Origin: Streptomyces sp. NBC_01408 | GTDB taxonomy: Bacteria; Actinomycetota; Actinomycetes; Streptomycetales; Streptomycetaceae | Direction: 5' to 3' | Assembly: GCF_026340255.1 (NCBI RefSeq) | Contig: NZ_JAPEPJ010000002.1 | Coordinates: forward strand, 930,001-994,000 | DNA length: 64,000 nucleotides | Shown: positions 41,766 to 50,180 of the stretch, piece after piece | How positions within the stretch are numbered: the first letter of the stretch is position 1 | Layout of the letters: every line of letters begins with the position of its first letter | Program-made: the position numbers and the translations under genes | The notes under the pieces: model-generated | The model's input: the letters and a program-made list of their open reading frames with translations, nothing else | Told to the model about the DNA's origin: nothing | Database searches by the model: none

Positions 41766-42650
41766 TCAGATGACAGGTGGTCTGCCCAGCCGGGTCAGCC
41801 GCCAGACCGTACGCCATCTCATGGGACGCCGGGGCCCGCAGGGAGTGGTCCACCCCTCCCTGAACCCGCCGAACCAGGCCTTGAGCGCCGCTGCCGAAGG
41901 CCTGCGCAGGAGCGTCAGCAGGAGCCAGACGCCCAGGTAGACCGGGACAAGCGGAACGGGCAGGTTGCGGCGGGCGAGCCACACCCGGTTACGGGCCACC
42001 ATACGGTGGTAGACCGCGTGCCGGGAGGGGGCGGTGGTCGGGTGCAGCAGCACCATGTCCGCCCGGTAGTCGATCAGCCACCCTGCGTCGAGCGCCCGCC
42101 AAGCCAGGTCGGTCTCCTCATGAGCGTAGAAGAACTCCCCCGGAAGGTCTCCGACCTGCTCGAACACCGCCGTGCGGACGGCGTTGGCGCCGCCCAGGAA
42201 GGTGGTGACGCGGGAGGAGCGCATCGGGTCCGAGGCGCGCAGCCTCGGTACGTGCCGGCGCTGGGTCTGGCCGGTCTCCGGATCGGCGATCCGGAAGCTG
42301 ACGATCCCGAGGCGGGGGTCCTCGGCGAAGGCCTGGCGGCACAGCTCGGCGGTGTCGGTCCGCTCCAGCAGTCCGTCGTCGTCGAGGAAGAGCAGCGCGT
42401 CCACTTCGCGGCCGCCGGGGCCGAAGGCCTCGATGCCGACGTTGCGGCCGCCCGGGATGCCCAGGTTCTCGGGGAGCTCGACGCTGCGGACGCCCTCGGG
42501 GAGCCCGGTGACCTTGACGCCCTGGCCCACGACGACGACCTCGACCGGGTCGCCGTCCTGGCGGGCCACGGAGTCGAGGAGCGCCTTGAGCTCGTCGGGC
42601 CGGTTGCCCATGGTGATGATGACGGCGCCCAGCCGCATCGGGGCCGTCAC
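41766..42650 (-). CDS. Family 2 glycosyltransferase
   Basis: A 294-residue GT2 enzyme: GAVIITMGNRPDELKALLDS at the start, the nucleotide-sugar DxD-like LLFLDDDGLL, FLGGANAVRTAVFEQVGDLP, and the acceptor-site motif AHEETDLAWRALDAGW. It probably adds a sugar to the exported polymer or its linker. The GTG at 42650 overlaps the upstream stop by GTGA; ATG 42638 is an alternative start. Confidence 0.88.
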   Translation of the reverse strand: MTAPMRLGAVIITMGNRPDELKALLDSVARQDGDPVEVVVVGQGVKVTGLPEGVRSVELPENLGIPGGRNVGIEAFGPGGREVDALLFLDDDGLLERTDTAELCRQAFAEDPRLGIVSFRIADPETGQTQRRHVPRLRASDPMRSSRVTTFLGGANAVRTAVFEQVGDLPGEFFYAHEETDLAWRALDAGWLIDYRADMVLLHPTTAPSRHAVYHRMVARNRVWLARRNLPVPLVPVYLGVWLLLTLLRRPSAAALKAWFGGFREGWTTPCGPRRPMRWRTVWRLTRLGRPPVI

Positions 42651-43426
42651 TTGAGCCTGCTGGAGGCCAGGATCGACACCAGGTGCAGCACCGTCTGGAG
42701 CAGCGCGATGGCGGCCAGTACGGCGACTCCCAGCCGGGAGAAGAACAGGTCGCCCCGGACCTGGTCCAGCACGGCCAGCACCAGGATCAGCAGGGACGCC
42801 TCGATGCCGAGGACCAGCCGGTGGAACTTCAGCGCGCCGGCGGCCCGGCGGGCGAGCGCCATGCCGGACGAACGCGGCTCGGCCGCCGCGTCCTTGACGA
42901 CCGGCTTGCCGGCCTGGTGGCGGGCGACGCCGACCAGGTCGGTCTCGGCCTTGATGAGGATCGCGCCGAGCGCCGCGAGGGTGCCCAGGAAGGCCCACAG
43001 CCAGTCGATGCGCCCGCCGCCCCACAGGTCGGAGGCGCGCAGGCCGAAGCCCACCAGCACCGCCGCGTCGCACAGGTACGCGCCGACCCGGTCCAGGTAG
43101 ACCCCGGAGAGCGAGAACTGCTTCTTCCAGCGGGCGACTTCGCCGTCGACGCAGTCGAGCAGCAGGTACAGCTGGACCGCGACCACGCCGAGGAAGGCAC
43201 CCAGGATGCCGGGCACCAGCAGGGCCGGGAGCGCGAGGACACCGGCGAGGGTCATCACGTAGGTCAGCTGGTTGGGCGTGACCTTGGTGGTGACCAGGAG
43301 ACGGGTGATGCGCAGGGAGATCTCGCGCATGTAGAGGCGCCCGCCCCAGTGCTCGCCGCTGACCCGGTCCTTGACGCCCGCCGGGTGAACGACGGGCCGG
43401 AGTTCAGCTACGGATGGTCTTGGCAT
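42647..43426 (-). CDS. CDP-alcohol phosphatidyltransferase family membrane enzyme
   Basis: A 259-residue membrane enzyme with the CDP-alcohol motif DCVDGEVARWKKQFSLSGVY followed by LDRVGAYLCD, fitting DGx2ARx8Gx3Dx3D. Four or five membrane helices follow. It transfers a phospho-alcohol from a CDP donor to an acceptor alcohol. The donor may be the product of the adjacent nucleotidyltransferase. It overlaps the end of the upstream dehydrogenase gene by 23 nt. Confidence 0.9.
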   Translation of the reverse strand: MPRPSVAELRPVVHPAGVKDRVSGEHWGGRLYMREISLRITRLLVTTKVTPNQLTYVMTLAGVLALPALLVPGILGAFLGVVAVQLYLLLDCVDGEVARWKKQFSLSGVYLDRVGAYLCDAAVLVGFGLRASDLWGGGRIDWLWAFLGTLAALGAILIKAETDLVGVARHQAGKPVVKDAAAEPRSSGMALARRAAGALKFHRLVLGIEASLLILVLAVLDQVRGDLFFSRLGVAVLAAIALLQTVLHLVSILASSRLK

Positions 43427-44465
43427 AGTCGGCGTAAGCGTCCCTGATCTCGGCGGCGGACAGGTTGAGGTGCTCCAGGATGGTGAAGCGTCCCGGACGG
43501 GTCTGGGGTGCGTACTCGACGGCGGAGACGAACTCGTCGACGCTGAAGCCGATCTCCTCGGGCAGCACGGGCAGGCCGTGGCCGCGCAGCACCTCGACGA
43601 AGAGGCCGGACATCTCGGCGGCCCCCCGCAGGTGCATGGCGAAGGCGGCGCCGATGCCGACCTGCTCCCCGTGGAGCGCGGAGCGCCCCGGGTAGAGCAG
43701 GTCGAAGGCGTGGCTGATCTCGTGGCAGGCACCGGAGGAGGGCCGGCTGTCCCCGCTGATCGACATGGCGATGCCGGAGAGGACGAGGGCCTCGGACAGC
43801 ACGGTGAGGAACTCGTCGTCGCCGCAGCCGCCGGGGTGGCGCAGCACGGACTCGCCGGCGGTCCGGGCCATGGCGGCGGCCAGGCCGTCCACGGCCTCGC
43901 CGGTGATCTTGTGCGAGAGCTCCCAGTCGGCGATGGCGGAGATGTTGGAGATCGCGTCGCCGATGCCCGCGCGGATGAACCGCACCGGGGCGTCCTTGAT
44001 CACATCGAGGTCGATCACCATGGCGATGGGGGTGGGGACGCCGTAGGAGCCCCGCCCGTTGTCGTTGTCCAGGATGGACACCGGCGAGCAGATGCCATCG
44101 TGCGACAGGTTGGTGGCGACGGCCACCATGGGCAGGCCGACCCGCGCCGCGGCGTACTTCGTCACGTCGATGATCTTGCCGCCGCCCAGGCCCACGACGG
44201 CGTCGTAGCGACGGCCCTTTATGTCGTCGGCCAGCTTGACGGCGGAGTCGATGGTGCCGTCGACGACCGGGTACCAGTCGGCGTGCGGCAGCACGGGCTC
44301 CAGCTTGGCGCGCAGCGCCACGCCGGAGCCGCCGCTGATCGCGATCGCCAGCTTGCCGGACGCGGAGATCCGCTGGTCGGCCAGGAGGCCGGCGAGATCG
44401 TCCATCGCCCCGCGGCTGATGTCGACGACAACGGGCGAGGGGATCAGCCTCGTCAGTACTGGCAT
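43404..44465 (-). CDS. Iron/zinc-containing dehydrogenase, glycerol-1-phosphate dehydrogenase-like
   Basis: A 353-residue protein of the sn-glycerol-1-phosphate dehydrogenase/dehydroquinate-synthase-like group. The NAD site is DAVVGLGGGKIIDVTKYAA, and metal-binding candidates lie in ATNLSHDGICSPVSI, ACHEISHAFDLL and ALHGEQVGIG. Relatives (archaeal EgsA, Bacillus AraM) make glycerol-1-phosphate from dihydroxyacetone phosphate. Its place between a CDP-alcohol transferase and a nucleotidyltransferase suggests it supplies the polyol phosphate to be activated. Confidence 0.85.
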   Translation of the reverse strand: MPVLTRLIPSPVVVDISRGAMDDLAGLLADQRISASGKLAIAISGGSGVALRAKLEPVLPHADWYPVVDGTIDSAVKLADDIKGRRYDAVVGLGGGKIIDVTKYAAARVGLPMVAVATNLSHDGICSPVSILDNDNGRGSYGVPTPIAMVIDLDVIKDAPVRFIRAGIGDAISNISAIADWELSHKITGEAVDGLAAAMARTAGESVLRHPGGCGDDEFLTVLSEALVLSGIAMSISGDSRPSSGACHEISHAFDLLYPGRSALHGEQVGIGAAFAMHLRGAAEMSGLFVEVLRGHGLPVLPEEIGFSVDEFVSAVEYAPQTRPGRFTILEHLNLSAAEIRDAYADYAKTIRS

Positions 44466-45205
44466 GCGATCGTCCGGCCCTTGGCGAGGTCGTCGTGGTT
44501 GTCGATCTCGACCCACTTGACGTCGCCGATGGGGGCCACGTCGATGGTGAAGCCGTCGTTGACGAGCTGCTGGTAGCCGTCCTCGTAGTAGAGGTCGGGG
44601 TCGCGCTCGAACGTGGTCTTCAGCGCCTCGGCCAGCTGCTCGGCGGCCTCGGGCTCGATGAGGGTGACGCCGATGTACTCGCCGGTGGCGTCGGCGGGGT
44701 CCATGAGCTTGGTGATCTTCCGGACGCCCTGGCCGTCGGCGGTGACGACCTTCATCTCCTCGTCGGCCAGGTTCTTGACCGTGTCGAGGGCGAGGATGAT
44801 CTTCTTGCCGTTGCCGCGGGCCGCGAGCAGGGTCTTCTCGACGGAGACCGGGTGGACGGTGTCGCCGTTGGCGAGGATCACGCCCTGCTTCAGGACGTCA
44901 CGCGCGCACCACAGGGAGTAGGCGTTGTTCCACTCCTCGGCCTTGTCGTTGTCGATCAGCGTGATCTTGACTCCGTACTTGGCCTCCAGCGCCTCGCGGC
45001 GCTCGTAGACGGCTTCCTTGCGGTAGCCGACGACGACGGCGACCTCGGTGAGGCCGACCTCGGCGAAGTTGCCGAGCGTCAGGTCGAGAACCGTCAGGCT
45101 CTCCTCCTGGCCCTCGGGACCGACGGGCACGAGGGCCTTGGGCAGGGTGTCGGTGTAGGGACGCAGGCGGCGTCCGGCACCGGCCGCGAGTACAAGGCCG
45201 ATCAT
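44453..45205 (-). CDS. Nucleotidyltransferase activating a polyol or sugar phosphate
   Basis: A 250-residue NTP transferase. The signature is LVLAAGAGRRLRPYTDTLPK, followed by PKALVPV, the metal motif GVILANGDT and VEIDNHDDLAKG. The short length and context suggest a CTP- or other NTP-dependent activation of an alcohol phosphate rather than classical glucose-1-phosphate chemistry. It overlaps the DUF5941 gene by ATGA and the dehydrogenase gene by 13 nt. Confidence 0.88.
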   Translation of the reverse strand: MIGLVLAAGAGRRLRPYTDTLPKALVPVGPEGQEESLTVLDLTLGNFAEVGLTEVAVVVGYRKEAVYERREALEAKYGVKITLIDNDKAEEWNNAYSLWCARDVLKQGVILANGDTVHPVSVEKTLLAARGNGKKIILALDTVKNLADEEMKVVTADGQGVRKITKLMDPADATGEYIGVTLIEPEAAEQLAEALKTTFERDPDLYYEDGYQQLVNDGFTIDVAPIGDVKWVEIDNHDDLAKGRTIACQY

Positions 45206-46986
45206 GCTGGTTCTCCTTCGTCATGTACGGCGGGTGCTCCGGTGGAGACCCAGAAGCGGATGCTCTCCACGAGCACCACGAGTGCCACGAACACGGCCAT
45301 GGCCGTGAGCGCGACGGGGAAGTCCGTTTCGCGCGTCGCGAGGGCGGCGGCCAGCACCGTGGTCAGCAGGACCCGGCCCTCGTGGCCGCCGATCGTCCGC
45401 ACCAGCCAGTGCGGGGGCGCGCCGGTGCCACCGCGAATGCGGTACACCGTGTCGTAGTGATGGTAGGCGACCGCCGCGATCAGGCCGAATGCCGCGGGGA
45501 GGGCCCCGGGGACGTCCGCCTTGGCGGCGAGCACCAGGACCGTGACGTATTCGGCGGCCCGGAACAGCGGCGGGATCAGCCAGTCCAGTGCGCCCTTGAG
45601 GGGGCGCGAGACGGCCTCGCCGGCGGCCACGGCGTAGAGCACGGCGACGGCGATCAGCGTCGCGTCGCCGTACGGGCGGCTCAGGGCGAATCCGATGAGG
45701 GCGACGGCGGCGAAGGCGGCGATCCACACGGAGCCCGCGGCCGGCTTGCGGGCCCCCAGCAGCCGGCGCGGGAGCTCGGCGAGCGGGCCGGAGTCGGTGA
45801 GGTCGTACAGGGCCTGGGCGGCCCGGTCGGTACGGGTCGCCTTGCGGGTCAGGGAGCGCAGGACCCGGCCGGCGGTGGTGTAGAGCGCGCCGAAGGCGCA
45901 GCCGACGAGCAGGGCGTAGAACACGATCCGGGGGGTGGTGACGGCGGTCAGCACCGCGATCATCGCCCAGCGCTCACCGATCGGAAGGATGATCATCCGC
46001 CGGACCCACACGGTCCAGCCGACGCTGTCGAGCCGGTCGGAGAGGGCGGCCGTTGGGCTCGTGTTGGCGGTCGCGTCGTGGTTGGCCTCGTTGAAGGAGA
46101 AGTCCACGACGTGCCGGCAGGTCATGAGGATCATGGCGCCGACGGCCAGGGCCCAGACGTCGTCGCCGTTCCTGGCGGCGCCGAGCGCGAGGCCCGCGTA
46201 GAAGGCGTACTCCTTGGCGCGGTCGAAGGTCGCGTCGAGCCAGGCGCCCATCGTCGAGTACTGGAGCGAGTAGCGGGCGAGCTGCCCGTCGGTGCAGTCC
46301 AGGACGAAGGAGACGAGGAGCAGCACACCGGCCGCCACGTAGCCCCAGCGATCGCCGGTGGCGGCGAAGCCGGCCGCGACGAGCGCGGTGATCAGCGAGG
46401 CGGTGGTGACCTGGTTCGGGGTCAGGCCGCGGCGCGCGCACCAGCGGGCGATGTAGCGCGAGTACGGGCTGATCAAGAAGGTGGTGAAGAACCCGTCGCG
46501 GGACTTCACGGCGGTCCGCAGGCGTACGGCCTCCTCGTCCACGGCTGCGACGGCGGCGACGGCCGCGTCCCGCTCGGCGGCGGTGGCCGGCACGGCGGCG
46601 ACGAGGGTGCCGAGCTCGGGCCGCTGGACGGTGGTCCCGGCGGCCTCGGCCCCGGCGGCGAGCCGGTCGGCGTAGGAGCCGGCCCCGTCGCCCGCGGTGG
46701 CGGCGGCCTTGTCCAGGGCCGCCCGGCCACCGGGCTGGACGGCGAAGGCGCCGGCGACGGCGCAGGCGTCGAAGCGCGGGTCGGTCAGCGCGAGGCGCAG
46801 GGCGTGCACATGGCCGACGAAGGCGCTGTCGACGACGGCCACCCGCTGGTCGGCGGGTACGTCGGCCAGCGCCGCGGCGGCCTCTTCAGGACCGGCGGCG
46901 GGGCGGACGTCGAAGCCGAGACCGCGCAGCTCGTCCGTGAGCGGTGATCCGGGGACCGGCAGGCCGGTGAGGATGACGGTCGGCAG
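45202..46986 (-). CDS. DUF5941 membrane protein with a CDP-alcohol phosphotransferase motif
   Basis: First gene of the envelope operon, 594 residues if it begins at the CTG proposed here. An N-terminal soluble part (LPTVILTGLPVPGSPLTDEL) is followed by the CDP-alcohol motif DCTDGQLARYSLQYSTMGAW with LDATFDRAKE, and then by about ten membrane helices. No ATG, GTG or TTG lies in frame between the upstream stop and GTG 46842. Yet that interval encodes sensible, GC-biased sequence and AAGGAG sits 9 nt before the CTG at 46986. The conservative start is GTG 46842 (546 residues). Confidence 0.85.
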   Translation of the reverse strand: MPTVILTGLPVPGSPLTDELRGLGFDVRPAAGPEEAAAALADVPADQRVAVVDSAFVGHVHALRLALTDPRFDACAVAGAFAVQPGGRAALDKAAATAGDGAGSYADRLAAGAEAAGTTVQRPELGTLVAAVPATAAERDAAVAAVAAVDEEAVRLRTAVKSRDGFFTTFLISPYSRYIARWCARRGLTPNQVTTASLITALVAAGFAATGDRWGYVAAGVLLLVSFVLDCTDGQLARYSLQYSTMGAWLDATFDRAKEYAFYAGLALGAARNGDDVWALAVGAMILMTCRHVVDFSFNEANHDATANTSPTAALSDRLDSVGWTVWVRRMIILPIGERWAMIAVLTAVTTPRIVFYALLVGCAFGALYTTAGRVLRSLTRKATRTDRAAQALYDLTDSGPLAELPRRLLGARKPAAGSVWIAAFAAVALIGFALSRPYGDATLIAVAVLYAVAAGEAVSRPLKGALDWLIPPLFRAAEYVTVLVLAAKADVPGALPAAFGLIAAVAYHHYDTVYRIRGGTGAPPHWLVRTIGGHEGRVLLTTVLAAALATRETDFPVALTAMAVFVALVVLVESIRFWVSTGAPAVHDEGEPA

Positions 46987-47265
46987 ACGAACTCACTCCT
47001 TGCGACGGATTCTGGACCGGCGCCTCGTCGGGCGGCGGCACGTCGGCAGAGGCTATCGGATGAATGGAAGCAGGGGTTCACCACCCGTTTACGCCCCGAT
47101 AAGCCGAATATTCCCGGGCCCGGGGTCCAGGCGTGATCATCATTGACGACCGTGTGCAGAGATCACAAACCGGCCCCGATGTTAAGGTTGCCGCTGACGC
47201 GTGCGGCTTCCGCACAAGCGTCCTGAACCTCCTGAGGGTGACCGAGCGAGAAAGAGGTGGGGTTG

Positions 47266-47346
47266 ATGACCGTCGTCAAGGTCGCGGCCATGGGCAGCGA
47301 ACTCCGGCACACCTCCACTTCCTTCCGGGCACCCGGCCAGGTCTGA
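47266..47346 (+). CDS. Possible 26-residue peptide
   Basis: ATG-to-TGA frame with product starting MTVVKVAAMGSELRHTSTSF. The AGAGGTGGGG site 5 nt upstream is one of the better ribosome-binding sites in the region, and 23 of 26 sense codons end in G or C. No family is recognised. It lies 83 nt upstream of the methyltransferase-GNAT gene on the same strand and could be a leader peptide, a small protein or chance. The rest of the 46987-47428 gap is divergent promoter DNA with an inverted repeat GTGATC...GATCAC (47126-47159). Confidence 0.45.
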   Translation: MTVVKVAAMGSELRHTSTSFRAPGQV

Positions 47347-47428
47347 ATCACACCGCCGATCGCGTCACACCGCCGATCGCGCCTCTGATCACGCCTCGTC
47401 GGCCGGGGCCCCCGTTCGAGGGTTCACG

Positions 47429-48766
47429 TTGACCGACAACACCCGCACCACCAGTACCACCGACGGCGCCGACGACACCGAGCGCGCCCACTCCACCGAC
47501 GCCCTCCACGAGGCGTTCTTCGCGCTCCACCACGGCCTGCCCCGGCAGGCCCCCGGTTCGGACGCCACCACCCGGCGCCTGCTCTCCCTGTGCGGACCGC
47601 TGCCCGAGCGGCCGCGCGTACTGGACCTGGGGTGCGGCCCCGGCCGCAGCGCCCTGCTGCTGGCAGCCGAGGCGGGCGGGCCGGGAACCGGCGGCGCCGA
47701 GGTGACCGCCGTCGACCTCCACCAGCCCTTCCTCGAGGAGCTCCGCACCGCCGCAGCGGCCCGCGGGCTCACCGACCGCGTCCACCCCGTCGCGGCGGAC
47801 ATGGGCGCGCTCCCCTACCAGGACGGCTCCTTCGACCTCGTCTGGGCGGAGGGTTCCGCCTACTCCATCGGCTTCGACACCGCCCTCGCGCGGTGGAAGC
47901 GGCTGCTCGCCCCCGGCGGCACCCTCGTGCTGACCGAGTGCGAGTGGACCGCCGCGGAGCCGTCCGCGGGCGCCCGCGCCTTCTGGGACGAGCACTACCC
48001 GCTGCGCTCCACGGCCGCCAACCTCGCGGCGGCCCAGGCCGCCGGGTACCAGGTGCTCGGCGTGCACCACCAGCCCGGCTCCGACTGGGCCGAGTACTAC
48101 GGCCCGCTGGCCGAGCGGGTGCGCGCCCGCCATGGGGACGGATCCCCGGCGGCGCGCGCCGCGCTGGCCGCCGCCCGCGAGGAGCTCGGCGTACGGGTGC
48201 GGCACGGGCACGAGTACGGGTACACGGGCTACGTCCTGCGCCCGGTGACCGCCGGCGACGGCGGCGGCCGGCGGGTCCGCCCGGAGACGGCGGCCGACGT
48301 GGCCGCCGTACGGGAGGTCCACCTGGCGGCGTTCGAGACGCCGCTGGAGGCGGATCTCGTGGACGCGCTGCGCACGGACGACGCCTGGGTGCCCGGGCTG
48401 TCGTACGTGGCCGAGGGCCCGGACGGCTCGGTGGCCGCGCACGCCCTGCTCACCGCGTGCCGGGTCGACGGCGTACGGGCCCTCGCGCTCGCGCCGGTGG
48501 CCACCGCTCCCGCGCTCCAGCGCTCGGGGGCGGGCAGCACGGTCGTACGGGCGTTGCTCGCCACGGCGAGGGAGCGCGGCGAGGCGCTGGTCCTCGTACT
48601 GGGGCATCCCTGCTACTACCCGCGCTTCGGGTTCGTCCCGGCGTCGCGTTTCGGGATCCGGGCGCCGTTCGAGGTTCCGGACGAGGCGTTGATGGCGCTG
48701 GTGCTGGACGATTCCGTTCCGGTGCCCGCGGGGACCATCGCCTATCCGGCTCCGTTCGGCGTCTGA
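47429..48766 (+). CDS. Class I methyltransferase fused to a GNAT acetyltransferase
   Basis: A 445-residue two-domain protein. Residues about 55-175 are a SAM methyltransferase (RVLDLGCGPGRSALLLAAEA, VTAVDLHQPFLEEL, GSFDLVWAEGSAYSIGF). Residues about 290-445 are a GNAT-fold N-acetyltransferase (RPETAADVAAVREVHLAAFE, and the acetyl-CoA loop LQRSGAGSTVVRALLATA, CYYPRFGFVPAS). The start appears to be TTG 47429, with GAGG 9 nt before. Substrates are unknown; the fusion suggests two modifications of one small molecule or protein. Confidence 0.88.
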   Translation: MTDNTRTTSTTDGADDTERAHSTDALHEAFFALHHGLPRQAPGSDATTRRLLSLCGPLPERPRVLDLGCGPGRSALLLAAEAGGPGTGGAEVTAVDLHQPFLEELRTAAAARGLTDRVHPVAADMGALPYQDGSFDLVWAEGSAYSIGFDTALARWKRLLAPGGTLVLTECEWTAAEPSAGARAFWDEHYPLRSTAANLAAAQAAGYQVLGVHHQPGSDWAEYYGPLAERVRARHGDGSPAARAALAAAREELGVRVRHGHEYGYTGYVLRPVTAGDGGGRRVRPETAADVAAVREVHLAAFETPLEADLVDALRTDDAWVPGLSYVAEGPDGSVAAHALLTACRVDGVRALALAPVATAPALQRSGAGSTVVRALLATARERGEALVLVLGHPCYYPRFGFVPASRFGIRAPFEVPDEALMALVLDDSVPVPAGTIAYPAPFGV

Positions 48767-48792
48767 TTCCCCGGGACACGGCTCACATGTGA

Positions 48793-48829
48793 TCTGCCCC
48801 TCGCCGTTTATCACGCGGCGGGGGGCAGA
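48793..48829 (+). terminator. Terminator after the methyltransferase-GNAT gene
   Basis: A 14-bp stem (48793-48806 with 48816-48829) with one G-T pair and a 9-nt loop, 27 nt past the stop codon. Confidence 0.75.
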
Positions 48830-48908
48830 CATGCGTGGATCACCGAAGTAGGGACAAGCCGCTTTTGTACGGCAGACTGAAGGCCGAAGTCCGAAGCGAA
48901 GGATGGGT

Positions 48909-49508
48909 ATGCCGACCACACCAGCCACCGCCGCGAACAGCGTGTCCAACGGCACCGGCGCTCAAGAAGCGATCATGCTCGAACTGGTCGACGAGTCCGG
49001 CAACACCATCGGCACGGCGGAGAAGCTCTCCGCCCATCAGGCGCCCGGGCAGCTGCACCGGGCGTTCTCCGTGTTCCTCTTCGACGAGCAGGGCCGTCTG
49101 CTGCTCCAGCAGCGCGCCCTCGGGAAGTACCACTCCCCGGGCGTCTGGTCGAACACCTGTTGCGGTCACCCCTACCCCGGGGAGTCGCCCTTCGCGGCAG
49201 CGGCCCGGCGGACCCACGAGGAGCTGGGGCTCTCCCCCTCGCTGCTCGCCGAGGCGGGAACGGTGCGCTACAACCACCCGGACCCCGCTTCGGGTCTGGT
49301 GGAGCAGGAGTACAACCACCTTTTCGTGGGACTTGCGCAGGCGGAACTGCGGCCGGACCCGGAGGAGGTCGGTGACACCGCCTTCGTCACCGCCGCGGAG
49401 CTGGCGAAGCGGCACGCCGAAGTACCCTTCTCGGCCTGGTTCATGACCGTGCTCGACGCGGCGCGTCCCGCGATCCGCGAGCTGACGGGGGACGCGGCGG
49501 GCTGGTAG
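48909..49508 (+). CDS. idi: Isopentenyl-diphosphate delta-isomerase, type I
   Basis: A 199-residue Nudix-fold isomerase that interconverts isopentenyl and dimethylallyl diphosphate. The catalytic cysteine is in NTCCGHPYPGE and the Nudix box is RRTHEELGLS; QEYNHLFVG carries a catalytic Glu. ATG 48909 is chosen because AAGGATGGGT precedes it; ATG 48903 would overlap that site. It supplies precursors for the hopanoid operon 9 kb away and for other isoprenoids. Confidence 0.95.
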   Translation: MPTTPATAANSVSNGTGAQEAIMLELVDESGNTIGTAEKLSAHQAPGQLHRAFSVFLFDEQGRLLLQQRALGKYHSPGVWSNTCCGHPYPGESPFAAAARRTHEELGLSPSLLAEAGTVRYNHPDPASGLVEQEYNHLFVGLAQAELRPDPEEVGDTAFVTAAELAKRHAEVPFSAWFMTVLDAARPAIRELTGDAAGW

Positions 49509-49519
49509 CCGCGCCTCGT

Positions 49520-50050
49520 TCAGACCGCCGGAGCAGCGGGTGCCACGGGCCCGGTGGGTGCGGCCGGGGCCTGCGCGGTGAGGGGCAGGGCCGCCCAGAT
49601 CACCTTGCCGCCGGTCGAGGTGTGCTCGACGTCGCAGACCCCGCCGGCCTCCCGGGTGACCTCCCGCACCAGGAGCAGACCCCGGCCGCCGGTCTGGCCG
49701 AAATCGGCTTCCAGCGCCTTCGGGCGGTACGGGTGGTTGTCCTCGACGGCCACCCGTACCCACTCGCGGCCGATCGCGACCTCGACGGCGACCTGCGGTG
49801 AGAGCAGCGCGGCATGCCGGACCGAGTTCGTCACCAGTTCGGAGACGATCAGCAGCAGGGAGTACAAGAGGTCCTGCTGGGCGGGCACCCCCTGGCGCCC
49901 GAGCAGGTCCCGCACCGCGCGGCGGGCCTGCGGAACGGATTCTTCTACAGCGGGAGCGGTGAACCGCCACACTCCCTCGTACGCGAGGGGGTCGGCCGGA
50001 ACCTCCGGCTCACCCCCCCTGGCTGGCGGGACGCTCCCGCTGACATCCAT
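49520..50050 (-). CDS. RsbW-like ATP-binding regulator (HATPase_c_2)
   Basis: A 176-residue serine-kinase/anti-sigma-like ATPase. The N box is LLIVSELVTNSVRHA and the later box is GQTGGRGLLLVREVTREAG, with VAVEDNHPYRP between. Streptomycetes encode many such proteins, often linked to sigma-B-like switches; no cognate antagonist gene is adjacent. ATG 50050 follows GGGGGACGGAAG; GTG 50086 would add 12 residues. It converges on idi with an 11-bp gap. Confidence 0.87.
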   Translation of the reverse strand: MDVSGSVPPARGGEPEVPADPLAYEGVWRFTAPAVEESVPQARRAVRDLLGRQGVPAQQDLLYSLLLIVSELVTNSVRHAALLSPQVAVEVAIGREWVRVAVEDNHPYRPKALEADFGQTGGRGLLLVREVTREAGGVCDVEHTSTGGKVIWAALPLTAQAPAAPTGPVAPAAPAV

Positions 50051-50180
50051 CTTCCGTCCCCCGTCTTCGCGCTCGATCGTGTCCACGCGTCAAGAGTGGG
50101 GAACGGGCTGGTCCGGACCGAACCACTGACCAGAAGTCAGCGTCATTCGGACACTTTCTGAACACTGGCGTATGACAGAG

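Noticed and set aside
47163..47351. 62-residue minus-strand frame opposite the 26-residue peptide
   Set aside because: Weaker third-position GC bias and no ribosome-binding site compared with the plus-strand frame.
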